A stretch of 64,000 nucleotides of DNA from Leuctra nigra (GCA_934045905.1 OW203773.1:20075246-20139245); one strand, 5' to 3'; shown: positions 43,215 to 55,121, counted from the stretch's first letter. The notes: generated by a model not told the origin, from the sequence alone. Program-made: numbers and translations.

Positions 43215-44400
43215 CGACTATAGAAGATAAACTAGGAAAACGCTCCGTGAAACGCGTTGATGAGCGAGCACCGGACACGTGCGCAAACATAGAACCGAAG
43301 ATGCGTTAACACATAGAAAACTAATACACGTTTTAACGTTATTAAACCTATAGATTAAACGTTCAACAGTTCTACCTAGTTTAGAAACGGAATGAATCCA
43401 ACGTTCCACAATTACAATAAGACAATGTAGTGTTTTAAACTGAATGAATCAAACCTTTAAAAAAAATTAGCATCCTTCAAGGAAATGTCAGGCTAGACAG
43501 ACGCTCAGAAACGGAATGAATCCAACGTTTTCACAAGTAGGTATACCTATTGGTAGAAGAAGACTATTAAGAAATGAAATATCAATGTTCTGACAAAAAC
43601 TCTCGATAAATAATGTTCACCTGCTATAAAAGCGGGGAAACTTTACTAAAACCTTCACAAAGAACACCAAATTGCCAAACTTTTTAACGAAAATAAGCAA
43701 AATGCTGGAGAGATTTGAAATGACATGATCACAAGAAGAGAACAAATGCCACTCTATGAAACACACAGGAAGCACGGCCATCAGAACTACGAATTGCCAA
43801 AAGTTCATCAAGGTCCTTAGTTTTGCGAAAACTTGAAATGATCTGTTTGGAAATACGTTCTATATTGAATTATTAAAATATTATCCACCCAATCAACATA
43901 AAAGTATCTGGTTTTCACTGAAAATTGTAAACAGCATCTAAACACACTGGTACATAAAGCAAATCTGATTCAATTGTAGTGGAAAAACATTAATTTTCAA
44001 TACTTAATTTCTGACAGCTATTTAAAATGTAAGTAAGTTCGTACATTCTCAGCTGATTGGGATGAAAACTTGTAAAATAAGAGATAATGTTGGTCTTAAT
44101 GACCATGCAAAATATGAGTTTGATAACATTTATCGAAGACCATTTTCATTTTTCAACCTATCAGGAGATATTTATTTTACCAATGACCAATGAATGGATT
44201 TCAAAAAAAAAATGGGTCTGCAAACAGAGAAGGTTGTCTCTACATGTGTGCAAAATTTCAGGTCGCTCGGTGAAACGGTGCGACTTCTATTGCTCTAGTT
44301 AACAGATAAAAGTAAAAACAAAACAAAAAAAAAAAAAACAGAGGTCCGTGTCAAAAGAGTCAAAAGGAGACGCTCGCTTCGCTCGCTCAATCACACAAAT
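43215..44400 (-). repeat. Dispersed GAGCG/CGCTC repeat family, copy 3
   Basis: Reverse-complement copy: begins AACTAGGAAAACGCTCCGTG with AACGCGTTGATGAGCGAGCA and ends GCTCGCTTCGCTCGCTCAAT near 44390, next to an A run at 44322-44337. The frames inside are non-coding. Confidence 0.65.
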
Positions 44401-44462
44401 TTGAAAAATATTTAGAAAAGGCAGGTTCACACATTTACCCACTTGTAGGTCGTACACTTACC

Positions 44463-44521
44463 TCCAAAGACAGAGATGTTTGTTCTTTGCTGTTCCTCCA
44501 TTCTTCATCGTAACACAACAC
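44463..44521 (-). other. Exon-like segment, unplaced
   Basis: Bounded by a plausible acceptor (AGAATATACAG) and a strong donor (GTAAGTG). The frame LCYDEEWRNSKEQTSLSLE is open. It enters in phase 1 but leaves in phase 0, which the exon at 39926-40065 cannot accept, so it is not part of the simple two-exon model. Confidence 0.2.
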
Positions 44522-44629
44522 TGTATATTCTGTTATTCATACGCGTTGAATTTGATTAAATATCGAAATTCACGAATGTAGGCGATCACATTTTCACACT
44601 TATAAAATTTCCTATTTTGTGTAGTTACC

Positions 44630-44848
44630 GTACACTCAGCAAATGATAAGACGGTATTTGAAAGAAATGGATTAGCTGATAAAAATGTGATGGCATCAAT
44701 GTTGAAGTCTCTGCTAACTCGTCATCTACCTAGTAGGTGGATAATATGCTCTGATTTCATTGATAACAACAAGGATTGATTTTCAAGGAACCTGATCAGC
44801 AGCGAATCCGTTTCTTTCAAATACCGTTTTATGATTTGTTGGGTGTAC
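44630..44848. mobile_element. Small DNA element with about 38-bp inverted ends
   Basis: GTACACTCAGCAAATGATAA and GACGGTATTTGAAAGAAA at the left are mirrored by TTTCTTTCAAATACCG and GATTTGTTGGGTGTAC at the right. 219 bp, non-coding. Target duplication not certain. Confidence 0.75.
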
Positions 44849-45542
44849 TTACTCAATAATTACAATTTAACGCACATGCACGGTAAAACACAGTAAAATT
44901 TTCTATCAAATCATTATCTAGATACTTTTTTGAGTAACTGACTGTAGATACTTTCACTTTCTGGTATTCATCAAGTAAAATATTAAATTTGTGACGTTCC
45001 TTCTTACCATATTTTAAACAAATTAAATGCAAAAATGAACTAGAAGGAACCATACCCCAGGTATCATGAACTGAGATATTAAGGAAAACGCGTTTTACAT
45101 AATAGTTTTTAAAATGTATGGACTACAGTGATTTTTCTGTTGTTTGATCGGCAGAATTTTTATATATTTTTTGTAATTACTAAATCACACTGTGGTTACT
45201 TCAAAAATTTATTAAATGTAGCTTGGTTCCTTTTTGATCAATGTGAAATTATTGTTTATTATATGTAAGTACGTACGCTTTTTAATTGGTTACGTTCAGC
45301 TGACTTATATGTTTATGCTTTACTTGACAACTTTTATACATTCGTAAATTTTGTATAATTTTTATTGTAACGTGGAAAAAAGGCTTATGAAATAAAATAA
45401 ATAAATAAAATAAAAATGTTGTGAATGTATAAATTTTAATAGTGAAAAGGAACCAACCCACAAAAATGTGGATTTTTTCCGTTTTGCGTTTTTTTCCCGT
45501 TTTGTAAATTAGCAAAGAAAACACTCTATAAATATACACTAC
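44849..45542. other. No gene recognised
   Basis: AT-rich; minus frames 44853-45053 and 45282-45539 have no family pattern. Confidence 0.5.
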
Positions 45543-45550
45543 ACAGTGTG

Positions 45551-45840
45551 TTCTGAGATGCGCTTTTTGAGATCGGTAAAAGGGTGTTGTTTGTTAGATA
45601 AGATCAGGAATGAGGATATAAGGGCCGAATTGGGAATGAAGGAAATCAATAAGAATATATCACAGTACAGGAGAAGATGGGCCGACCATGTAGAAAGGAT
45701 GTCGAATAAGAGAATTCCCAAATGGGCCCTTCACTATGATCCGAAGGGCAGGCGCGACATTGGCCGGCCAAGGAAAAGATGGGCTGCACCTTGAGGACGG
45801 AACGGGCTTTTAGCCCAATCTTTGCGGGTAGAAGAAGAAG
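45551..45840 (+). mobile_element. LINE 3' end, short 5'-truncated insertion
   Basis: The coding tail reads MRFLRSVKG, then RRRWADHVERMSNKRIPKWA and GRRDIGRPRKRWAAP, the C-terminal signature of RTE-like or related RTs. It ends in a (GAA)n tail at 45828-45840. The flanking duplication ACAGTGTG occurs at 45543-45550 and 45841-45848, so it is a discrete insertion. The target is a palindromic CACTACACAGTGTGTAGTG region. Confidence 0.85.
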
Positions 45841-45848
45841 ACAGTGTG

Positions 45849-46380
45849 TAGTGTATATTTATAGAGTATGTACCTATACTATACACTACACAGTGTGTAG
45901 TGTATAGTATAGGTACACAGCAAATGTGGGTGGGTTCTCTTTTGAAAATTAAAGTTTAGGTCTAGTCAAGATCTATCAGAATTGCAGCACTTAATTTTGG
46001 GTTTCACCAAGATTTTCAGAATCTATTTAGAATGCATTGAATATTAGTTGAGCTTGACCTCATATTAACGAAATAAGAAAACAATGCATACATTTTACCG
46101 ATTATTTTACCGGTTTTGACAACCCTATTTCAAAGGATCAAGTTATGTGATAACTTTTTTTGTTTTGCCGAGTGTACCTACATTTAAAACGTATGCTTTA
46201 CAACATTAACACAAAAGTGATCAAATTCTTTGACAGACCATAATATTTTCATCATATTCGGGTTTTTTTCATGTACACATTTCTTTCAAGCAATGATTTA
46301 ATCAAAATGATATGACAGAAAATTTTGCCGTGCACTAAACGTGTAATTTTGGCTATATGGTTCGTAGGCTATGGGCTTAG
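45849..46380. other. No gene recognised
   Basis: Palindromic GTGTAGTGTAT stretches at 45849-45910, then AT-rich sequence. About 45974-46040 resembles 42935-43010. Confidence 0.5.
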
Positions 46381-46747
46381 GCTATAGGTGTTTTGGATTT
46401 GTATTAATGAACACGACAAAATTTGCAACTTTCTTCTCAAGAGCGTTACGACGCTCGAGAACGCTCAAGTTCTGTAAACATTTTCCAAACTGCTGAAACT
46501 AAACTTATTCAATACGCTTCGATGAGCTTGTAGTTGGTAAAATACCAATTTGAAATAATTATCTTTGTTAAAATGACAGCAGTCTATTTATGCAGAGGCA
46601 ATCGAATTAAAATGGAAAACCAACTGCAGCAATTTTTTTTCATTGTTTCCCTTATTCTATAATGTGTGTAAGTTTCAGCACTTCATCTTTGATAGTTCTG
46701 TCGGAGTGACCTCAAACAGGGGAATGTCTTTTGTGCCACCCGGTATA
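46381..46747 (-). mobile_element. Partial TACCGGGTGG-family element
   Basis: Ends GTGCCACCCGGTATAA at about 46747, the reverse of the element start at 10259. The left boundary is approximate. Confidence 0.5.
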
Positions 46748-46851
46748 ATTAATAATAGATTATAATCGCAAAAATAAAACTAGTTAAAAATTCAGCAAAT
46801 AAAAGAAGTTTCAATACAAAATTTAGCAATCATAGTTTAATTATTTTCTTT

Positions 46852-46945
46852 GGGGGGGGGGGGGGGGGGGGGGCTTAACGTCGCACTGTTCTGCAGCGAG
46901 GCTAATGGCGACGGATGAATGATTATGATCATTCATGGTTTAATA
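46852..46945 (-). repeat. 22-base G run and 3' end of the second tRNA-SINE
   Basis: G at 46852-46873 without interruption, then CTTAACGTCGCACTGTTCTG and GGCTAATGGCGACGGATGAA, the complement of the SINE tail. Confidence 0.75.
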
Positions 46946-47099
46946 ATCATCAACAAACACAAATGAAGAATCGATTGATTACCTACCCAAAAAAATGTCA
47001 TGCCATTTTCAATGTCAAAGCTGATTGTAATTATTAATTATCACCAGCAGACTGCACAAAAAAAATCTCCCAAAGGTTTTTAAAAGGTTTAAAAACAAC

Positions 47100-47480
47100 C
47101 TTCAGGGAGACCCTGAGGTTTTGTTTCTGTCCTTTACGCAAAATTTCTGCCAGGTTGGGGCAAGGCAAGGAAAACATATCCCCCCCCCCCATTGTTTTTT
47201 CGGACTTTGAAATCAATTTTGAGACGATATGAGGTGTATTTTGTGGAAATATTCAATATTGTATACATTTGACACGGGGGGGGGGGGGAGTTAACTACAT
47301 GGCCCCTGAGGCATTTTTTGGTTTTTCGACACGTTGAAGTTATTAGTTTGTGTATTTTTTGTTTACAAAATGAAACTAGGTAAATGTAAAACACCACACA
47401 AATTGTATGATTTCCTGATATCCAGGGGGGGGGGGGCAAGTGCTCCCCCCCCCTTCCTCCGCTGTGGTCGCCCATCCATG
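47100..47480 (-). repeat. Repeat with several G/C runs
   Basis: C run at about 47180-47190, G runs at about 47276-47288 and 47425-47436, and a C run at about 47444-47452. Segments such as GGCATTTTTTGGTTTTTCGAC resemble, reversed, the repeat at 19490-19720. No gene. Confidence 0.45.
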
Positions 47481-47669
47481 TAAGTGTCAAACATCTAAGT
47501 GCAATTTTACCGTGCGAGGTAGGAAACTCTCCGCCCCAGGTGGCAGGGTGACATTTTTGTATCTACCTACTATTTGTCAATAAAGTGTTAGGTAAATTCA
47601 ATGCAAGATGCTTACAGTATTTGGGGAGTTTCAAAGGAGTAGGTATAATTGAAATGACTGCTCTCTTAC

Positions 47670-47802
47670 CGTTTTCCTGATAGCTCGTACCTATGTATTC
47701 CAAATTGTGTTTTTTCACTGCTGAGAATCCGCGTAAAACTAACAAAAGAATTATGTTTTTCCAAATTATACATAAACAATTGATTAATGTATTTGAATGC
47801 AT
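47670..47802 (-). CDS. Candidate first exon of a small secreted or membrane protein
   Basis: Starts MHSNTLINCLCIIWKNIILL, then LVLRGFSAVKKHNLEYIGTS and YQENG, and meets a GTAAGAG donor in phase 1. The N terminus has a hydrophobic core fitting a signal peptide or anchor. Joined to 39926-40065 it gives 90 residues. The intron would be 7.6 kb and repeat-filled. Unrecognised family; additional exons are possible. Confidence 0.4.
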
Positions 47803-47990
47803 TCACTATCACACTGTATAGAACCGAGCGTTCTTACATAAATCACAATACTGATTAAAAAACCGCTCGAACTTCACTCTGCAGTCTCCACCCGCCTGGC
47901 TGGGGACTGACTGACTAAGAATTTGATGTCGATGCAAAACTAGCTCGATCCAGTTCAGCGTGAGAACAATGATGAATCATATTATTCAAA
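47803..47990. other. Possible promoter side of the candidate gene
   Basis: Moderately G+C-rich stretch (47870-47910) upstream of the candidate start; no motif recognised. Confidence 0.2.
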
Positions 47991-49162
47991 AAAACCGTTG
48001 TATCAGAGTTATGCAGATAAAGTCAGAATAGTCAAGACCTGATGTCAGACATAACCAGAAGGATTCAGAACGCACGAACATTTCCAGAACATACCAGATA
48101 ATACCAGACGCTTTGAGACAATGTCTATCCAGACCAAGCCAGACAATACCAGAATGACACCAGACCATAGTTCATTCACCAGAATATCTCAGAACTTACA
48201 AGACAATTATCCAGACAAAACCAGACGATACCAGACCAGCTACCAGAATACACCAGATCCAGAAAATATCAGAATATACCAGAAGAAATCAGACAGAGTT
48301 CTAACCAGACTAAATCAGACAATTCCAGAACTACACCAGACATTGTCAATTCACCAGAATATCTCATAACTTACCGGACAATTATCCAGACCAAACCAGA
48401 CGATACCAGACCAGCTACCAGAATACACCAGACGCAGAAAATGTCAGAATATACCAGAAAAAATCAGACATAGATCCAACCAGACTTAACCAGACAATTC
48501 CAGAATGACACCAGATCATAGTTCATTCACCAGAATATCTCAGAACTTACCAGACAATTATCCAGACAAAACCAGAATAGACAAAACCAGCTACCAGAAT
48601 ACACCAGACCAAGAAACTATCAGAATATATAGAAGAAATCAGACATAGATCCAACCAGACTAAACCAGACAATTCCAGAATGACACCAGACCATAGTTCA
48701 TTAACCAGAATATCTCAGAACTTAATTTACCGGACAATTATCCAGACAAAACCAGACGATACCAGAATACAGAACCAGAATACACCAGATCCAGACGATT
48801 TTCAGAATTTACTCGAAGAAATCAGACATAGGTCTAACCAGACTAAACCAGACAATTCCAAAAAAAATTACACCAGATCAGTTAGATCACTAGGTTAACT
48901 CAGAAAGTACCAGACATTTAAGTCCAGCAGACTAAACCAGACGAAACCAGAATACACCACATCCAGAAAATACCAGATAATATCAGACGTTTTCAGACAT
49001 TGTCTATCCAGATCAAGCCAGACGATACCAGAAGTACACCAGACATTGTTAATTAACCAGAATATCTCAGAACTTACCAGACAATTATCCAGACTATACC
49101 AGACGAAACCAGAATACATCAGAACCAGAGCATACCAGATTATAGCAGACTTATTCGACAAT
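47991..49162 (+). repeat. CCAGA tandem array, left half of an inverted pair
   Basis: Degenerate units (ACCAGACGATACCAGACCAG, CAGAATATCTCAGAACTTAC) with a higher-order period near 175 bases. The orientation reverses at about 49163. Confidence 0.9.
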
Positions 49163-51536
49163 GTGTCATTCTGGTAGCTGGTCTGGTATCGTCTGGTTTT
49201 GTCTGAATAATTGTCTGGTAAGTTCTGAGATATTCTGGTGAATTGACAATGTCTGGTGTAGTTCTGGAATTGTCTGATTTAGTCTGGTTAGAAGTATGTC
49301 TGATTTCTTCTGGATATTCTGATATTTTCTGGATCTGGTTTATTCTGGTAGCTGGTCTGGTATCGTCTGGTTTTGTCTGGATAATTGTCAGGTAAGTTCT
49401 GAGATGTTCTGGTGAATTGACAATGTCTGGTGTAGTTCTGGAATGGTCTGGTTTAGTCTGGTTGGATCTATGTCTGATTTCTTCTGGTATATTCTGATAT
49501 ATTCTGGATCTGGTGTATTCTGGTAGCTGGTCTGTTATCGTCTGGTTTTGTCTGGATAATTGTCTGGTAAGTTCTGAGATATTCTGGTGAATGAACTATG
49601 GTCTGGTAAAGTTCTGGAATTGTCTGGTTTAGTCTGGTTAAAACTATGTCTGATTTCTTCTGGTATATTCTGATATTTTCTGGATCTGGTGTATTCTGGT
49701 AGCTGGTCTGGTATCGTCTGAATTGTCTGGATAATTTTCTGGTAAGTTCTGAGATATTCTGGTGAATGAACTATGGTCTGGTGTCATTCTGGTATTGTCT
49801 GGTTTAGTCTGGTTATAACTATGTCTGATTTCTTCTGGTATATTCTGATATTTTCTGGATCTGGTGTATTCTGGTAGCTGGTCTGGTATCGTCTGGTTTT
49901 GTCTGGATAATTGTCTGGTAAGTTCTGAGATATTCTGGTGAATTAACAATGTCTGGTGTAGTTCTGGAATTGTCTGGTTTAGTCTGGTTGAACTATGTCT
50001 GATTTCTTCTCGTATATTCTGATATTTTCTGGATCTGGTGTATTCTGGTAGCTGGTCTGGTATCGTCTGGTTTTGTCTGGATAATTGTCTGGTAAGTTCT
50101 GAGATATTCTGGTGAATTAACAATGTCTGGTGTGGTTCTGGAATTGTCTGGTTTAGTCTGGTTGAACTATGTCTGATTTCTTCTGGTATATTCTGATATT
50201 TTCTGGATCTGGTGTATTCTGGTAGCTGGTCTGATATCGTCTGGATTGTCTGGATAATTGTCTGGTAAGTTCTGAGATATTCTGGTGCTGAACTATGGTC
50301 TGGTTCATTCTGGAATTTTCTGGTTTAGTCTGGTTATAACTATGTCTGATTTCTTCAGGTATATTCTGATATTTTCTGGATCTGGTGTATTCTGGTAGCT
50401 GGTCTGGTATCGTCTGAACTGTCTGGATAATTTTCTGGTAAGTTCTGAGATATTCTGGTGAATGAACTATGGTCTGGTGTCATTCTGGTATTGTCTGGTT
50501 TAGTCTGGTTATAACTATGTCTGATTCCTTTTGGTATATTCTGATATTTTCTGGATCTGGTGTATTCTGGTAGCTGGTCTGGTATCGTCTGATTTTGTCT
50601 GGCTTGTCTGGTAAGTTCTGAGATATTCTGGTGAATGAACTACGGTCTAGTGTTATTCTGGAATTGTCTGGGGTGGTCTGGTTATAACTATGTCTGATTT
50701 CTTCCGGTATATTCTGATATTTTCTAGATCTGGTGTATTCTGACAGCTGGTCTGGTATCGTCTGATTTTGTCTGGATAATTGTCTGGAGGGTTCTGAGAT
50801 TTTCTGGTGAATAAATTGATCTGGTATTTTTCTGGAATTGTCTGGTTTAATCTGGTTTGAACTATGTCTGATTTCTTCTGGTATATTCTGATATTTTCTG
50901 GATCTGGTGTATTCTGATAGCTGGTCTGGTATCGTCTGGTTTTGTCTGTATAATTGTCTGGAGGATTCTGAGATTTTCTGGTGAATAAATTGATCTGGTG
51001 GCATTCTGGAATTGTCTGGTTTAGTCTGGTTAAAACTATGTCTGATCTTCTGGTATATTCTGGTGAAAGTAATTGTCTGATTCATTCTGGTTTTGTCTTG
51101 TAAGTTCTGGCAAGATTTGTTACAGGTTTGTCTGATATTTTCTGGTTATTTACTATTTCTTGATTTGTCTGGATCTATCTTGATAACTCTGGATTCATTT
51201 TGTCTGGTATAGTCTGATATATTCTTATGTAAAGGATTTCCTGACCTTTCTGGAAAACTCTGAGTCAGTCTGACTTCTTTTGTCTGGTAAAGTCTGGCTA
51301 TGCCTGATTAATTCTGGTTGTCTGGAAAACTCTGAGTTAGTCTGACTAATTTGTCTGGTTTATACTGATTATGCCTGAATAATTCTGGCGTCTCGGGCTT
51401 CTCTGGTAAACTCTGGTAAACTCTGGAAGAGTCTGGTGAAAGTGTGTCTGGATTCTGAGATTGTCTGAAATTCACTGGAGATGTCTGGTAAATACTCCAG
51501 ATTTTATCAGAAATGTCATGTTTTTTTCAAGCAGGG
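49163..51536 (-). repeat. TCTGG tandem array, right half of an inverted pair
   Basis: The reverse complement of the left half. The landmark GTAGCTGGTCTGGTATCGTC recurs about every 170-180 bases from 49170 to 50930, more than ten times. The last 450 bases are more diverged. It ends in TTTTTTTCAAGCAGGGTA, matching the start of the array at 36711. The 159- and 201-codon minus frames here are repeat translations. Confidence 0.9.
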
Positions 51537-51749
51537 TACTAGATTCATTGGTAAATACTTACGTTGTATGTGATTCTCACTTGAACTCATTTGATTCCTA
51601 TTTAACAGGTATTATTTTATTACGTGATAGGTTTCGTTAGCTGTCCAATACAAGTTCCGAGGTAAGCTGGCCACAACTACAGTAGTGCCAACATTAATAA
51701 ACAAAAGTCCCTAGGCAGCCGCGAAATATTTGAAGATCTATGGAGCAAA
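51537..51749. other. No gene recognised
   Basis: Nothing supported. Confidence 0.5.
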
Positions 51750-51757
51750 CGTTGAGC

Positions 51758-52237
51758 TAGGGATGGAGAAAATATCGATATATATTGATATCAAAAAAAT
51801 ATTGAAATATCGGTAACTGAATATATTGAATATCGATATATTGAAATATCGAAATATCGATATATTGAAATATCGATATATTGAAGCCTTACCGCGAATA
51901 CAATTATGTTCTTAATTGAAGTTTAGACCTACTATGGCAAAATAATTCATATTTACAGTGCAGCGTTTACAAGATTTATGGACAATTTCTCAGATTATTC
52001 ACCTTTTCTTTCTTATCTGGCCGGTGACCCTATATTTTGGAACGGCTGTGTTATTTCTTTTTACATTTTCTTTTGAAATTCCTAGCAGTTTTAGGAGCAT
52101 TTTAATACATTCATACGATATATCAATATTTCGATATTTCAATATATCGATACTTCGATATTTCAATATTTCGATATATATCGTTACATAAATGATATCG
52201 ATAGTCGATATCAAAATCCAAGTTCGGTCCATCCCTA
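51758..52237. mobile_element. Non-autonomous hAT-type element, TATCGATA family, copy B
   Basis: TAGGGATGGAG at the left, GGTCCATCCCTA at the right, and a perfect 8-bp duplication cgttgagc (51750-51757, 52238-52245). The core (about 51890-52115) is the reverse complement of 12020-12280 in copy A, with ATATCGATATTTC arrays on both sides. Confidence 0.92.
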
Positions 52238-52245
52238 CGTTGAGC

Positions 52246-52984
52246 AATAAGTGATGATTTCAGACATTTTATTCTGGGGGGGGGGGCTAATGAAAAACTG
52301 GGGTGCAAAATTCAATCTAGAGAGGGAGGTGGGTGTACCTAAACGTACTTCGCGTAGGAACTACTTTCATCATGGGGGGGAGGGGGGTGATTGCGTCATC
52401 CAGAAGGGGAGTCTGGGGGGCAAAGCCCCCACCTTAGCCCCGCAGGGAGTTTTTTTAGGATTTAAACCAGTTAAAAGTGATTCTGGGGCTTTAAAATGCA
52501 CAAACCGAAGCAAAAAATCCTCCAATTGGTGCCCCGCAGTGCATTTTTTTAAAAATATAAACATTTTAAAATAGATTCTGGGATGCTAAACTTTTCAAAC
52601 AGCAAATAGCTCCCTATTATTCGTTTTAATGAAAACATAATTTAAGAATTGTGTTTCTATAGATTGTTTTGTCTCTAGGCTCCGGGGGGGGGGGGGTCTA
52701 AGAACCTTCTCGGGAAGGGGGGGGGGGGGGCTGAGCCCACATGCCTGAAATCATCACTGTGGAGCAACCCAATGGAAAACGCCATAAAATATGAATGGAA
52801 AGATTTTTGAATTGTTCTATTCAAAATATTATCACATCTTCATGAGTTTATAAATATTAATAATAAATAAGTTAATAGAATACTGTACTTGGTATTCAAT
52901 GTTATCAACACCTCAAATATCAAGTTTAGCACAAAATAATTCACAATTTTTAAATTCAATAACATCAAACACATTTTTTCAAGT
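52246..52984. repeat. Repeat with G runs
   Basis: G runs at about 52276-52286, 52375-52388, 52685-52696 and 52718-52730 within a segment including GAAAAACTGGGGTGCAAAAT. No gene; frames here arise from the runs. 52760-52984 is AT-rich with nothing recognised. Confidence 0.45.
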
Positions 52985-53056
52985 TTAGACCTAATAATAA
53001 TCATCTTTCCGCTGGTTCCAATTCAATGGGTCAGGGGGTGGGTGTTCCCACCAACA

Positions 53057-54202
53057 CTAGGGCCGCAGGACTACTGGAGACCGGCTGGCCACGCCTGGCG
53101 TCTCCTCCTCATCTTCTTTTTCTTCCTCCACTTCCAATTGTTCCACAAACTGCCTCCACATTGTTCTGTCCTCCCACTGTCTCTCAGCCTCCAACTCACT
53201 CCAACTTCCTCCTCTCTCCAGCACATCATCCTTGATCAGTCCAATCCACCTGTCTCTTGGTCGCCCCACTCTCCGTGTTCCCACTGTAGCCGCTTCAAAC
53301 ACCCGCCTTGGCACTCTATCGGTTCCCATCCTCTTCATGTGGCCAAACCACCGAAGCCTCTCTCTGCCCAGCTTGAACCCTAATCTTTCAACCCTCAGCT
53401 CTCTTCTTATCTTCATACTTCGAACTCTATCCATTCTTGTCACCCCATTCACGCTCCTCAAAAACTTCATCTCTGCTGCCTGAAGCTGATCCACTTCCTT
53501 TCCTCCAGCTGACCATGTCACTGCCCCGTATGTGAGAATTGGCAGGAAATACATTTTAAACATGATCATTTTACACACTTTTGGAAATTTCTCATGCCAC
53601 AGCAACTTCCTCACTGCCTGATAGAAACCCTCTGTTTTCCTTCTTCTTTCCTGTACTTCTCTATCTACTTTTGCCTTGTTGGTGAGCAGGCTCCCCAGGT
53701 ACTTAAATTCCTCTACTTCTTTCAGCCATCCATCCCTCATCTTGATTCTGGCATGTCCTTGTCTTATCTTTTTCCGTTCCATTGTCATTACTTCACTCTT
53801 CTCTTCGCTTATTCTCAAACCCATCTTCTCTGTCTCTTCACTCCACTTATCAATCTTTAACTGCACTTCCTCCCTAGTTCCTCCCCACACCACCACATCA
53901 TCCGCATAAATCAACGTTTGAGTATCGATCCCCTCATCTGGCTCTACTTTCTTCAGTAACTCGTCCATTACTATGATGAACAGCATTGGTGATAGAACAC
54001 TCCCTTGCCGAAGCCCTTCACTAATATTAAACCATTCCGATCTCCCCACTCCCGACTGCACACAACTCACACTGTTCCGGTACATACTTTTGATCCGCTC
54101 AACCAACTCCTTGCCTATTCCTCTCTTTACCAAACACTCCCACACTCTTTCCCTTGGCAACCTATCATATGCCTTCTCCAAGTCCAAGAAGGCCATATGC
54201 AT
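53057..54202 (-). pseudogene. RTE-like reverse transcriptase, C-terminal part
   Basis: Reads FLDLEKAYDRLPRERVWECL, GLRQGSVLSPMLFIIVMDEL, the catalytic YADDVVVWGG, KYLGSLLTNKAKVDRE, and ERLRWFGHMKRM with RRVGRPRDRWIGLIKDDV. It is continuous with the frame at 54218-55087 apart from a frameshift near 54210. Confidence 0.92.
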
Positions 54203-54217
54203 TGCTTGACCCTTCTC

Positions 54218-55087
54218 CTACTGCTGCTCCATCATCTGACGCACGGTGAAAATTGCGTCAATTGTAGACCGCCCTCTCCTAAATCCATACTGCTCCTCTC
54301 TCAATCCCTCTTCCACATAATTCTTCAATCTACACTCCACTATTTTCTCAAACAACTTCGCACACTGGCATAGAAATGTCACTCCCCTATAATTACTGCA
54401 TTTCTTGCGATCCCCTTTCTTGAAAAGAGGGACAATTACTCCTTTCTCCCAGTCTGTTGGAATTTTCTTCTGTTTCCATGCTGCTTTAATCACACGGTAA
54501 AGCCATCTTATACCCGCATCCCCCGCTGCTTTCACCATCTCTATCGTCACCTCATCAATGCCTGGTGCTCGGCCATTCTTCATCTCTTTGAGGGCTCTTG
54601 TTATTTCCACCTCAGTAAGCTCCTCCTCCATTCCAATTTCTTCCACTTCCTCTCCAAACTGCTGCTCTCCTTCACCCACTGGTACACCTTGTTTCTTTCC
54701 TACATTTAGGAGATTCTCAAAGTACTCTCCCCACAAACTATTTATTTCTTCCACGTTACATACTAGGTCCCCGTTGTTATCCTTCATACTCTTTAATTCC
54801 TCTCTTGTTCCCCTTTTGCCTTTGATCAATCCATAAAACATCTTCTTGTTTCCTTCAAAATCTGTCACTAGTTTTCCTGCTAAATCTTCCATCGACTTTT
54901 CCTTTTCCTCTACAACAATACTTCCTACATTTCTTCTACATATTCTATATCTTTGTTCATTCTCCACAGTTCTCTGTAGCTCATAATTCTGCCACGCTTG
55001 TCTTTTCTCTCTCACTGCTTCTTTGACTCTACTGTTCCACCATCTTGTTTCCTTCTCCTTCCTTTTACCCCCTGATCTTCCACACAA
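54218..55087 (-). pseudogene. RTE-like reverse transcriptase, N-terminal part
   Basis: Reads LKEMKNGRAPGIDEVTIEMV, VPLFKKGDRKKCSNYRGVTF and REEQYGFRRGRSTIDAIFTV. Separated from the endonuclease frame by a frameshift between 55087 and 55122. Confidence 0.92.
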
Positions 55088-55121
55088 CTTTTCAGCCTCC
55101 TTGACCAGAGCATTCCTGAAG

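Noticed and set aside
49644..51085. 159- and 201-codon minus frames
   Set aside because: Periodic translations of the TCTGG array; no start context or independent support.
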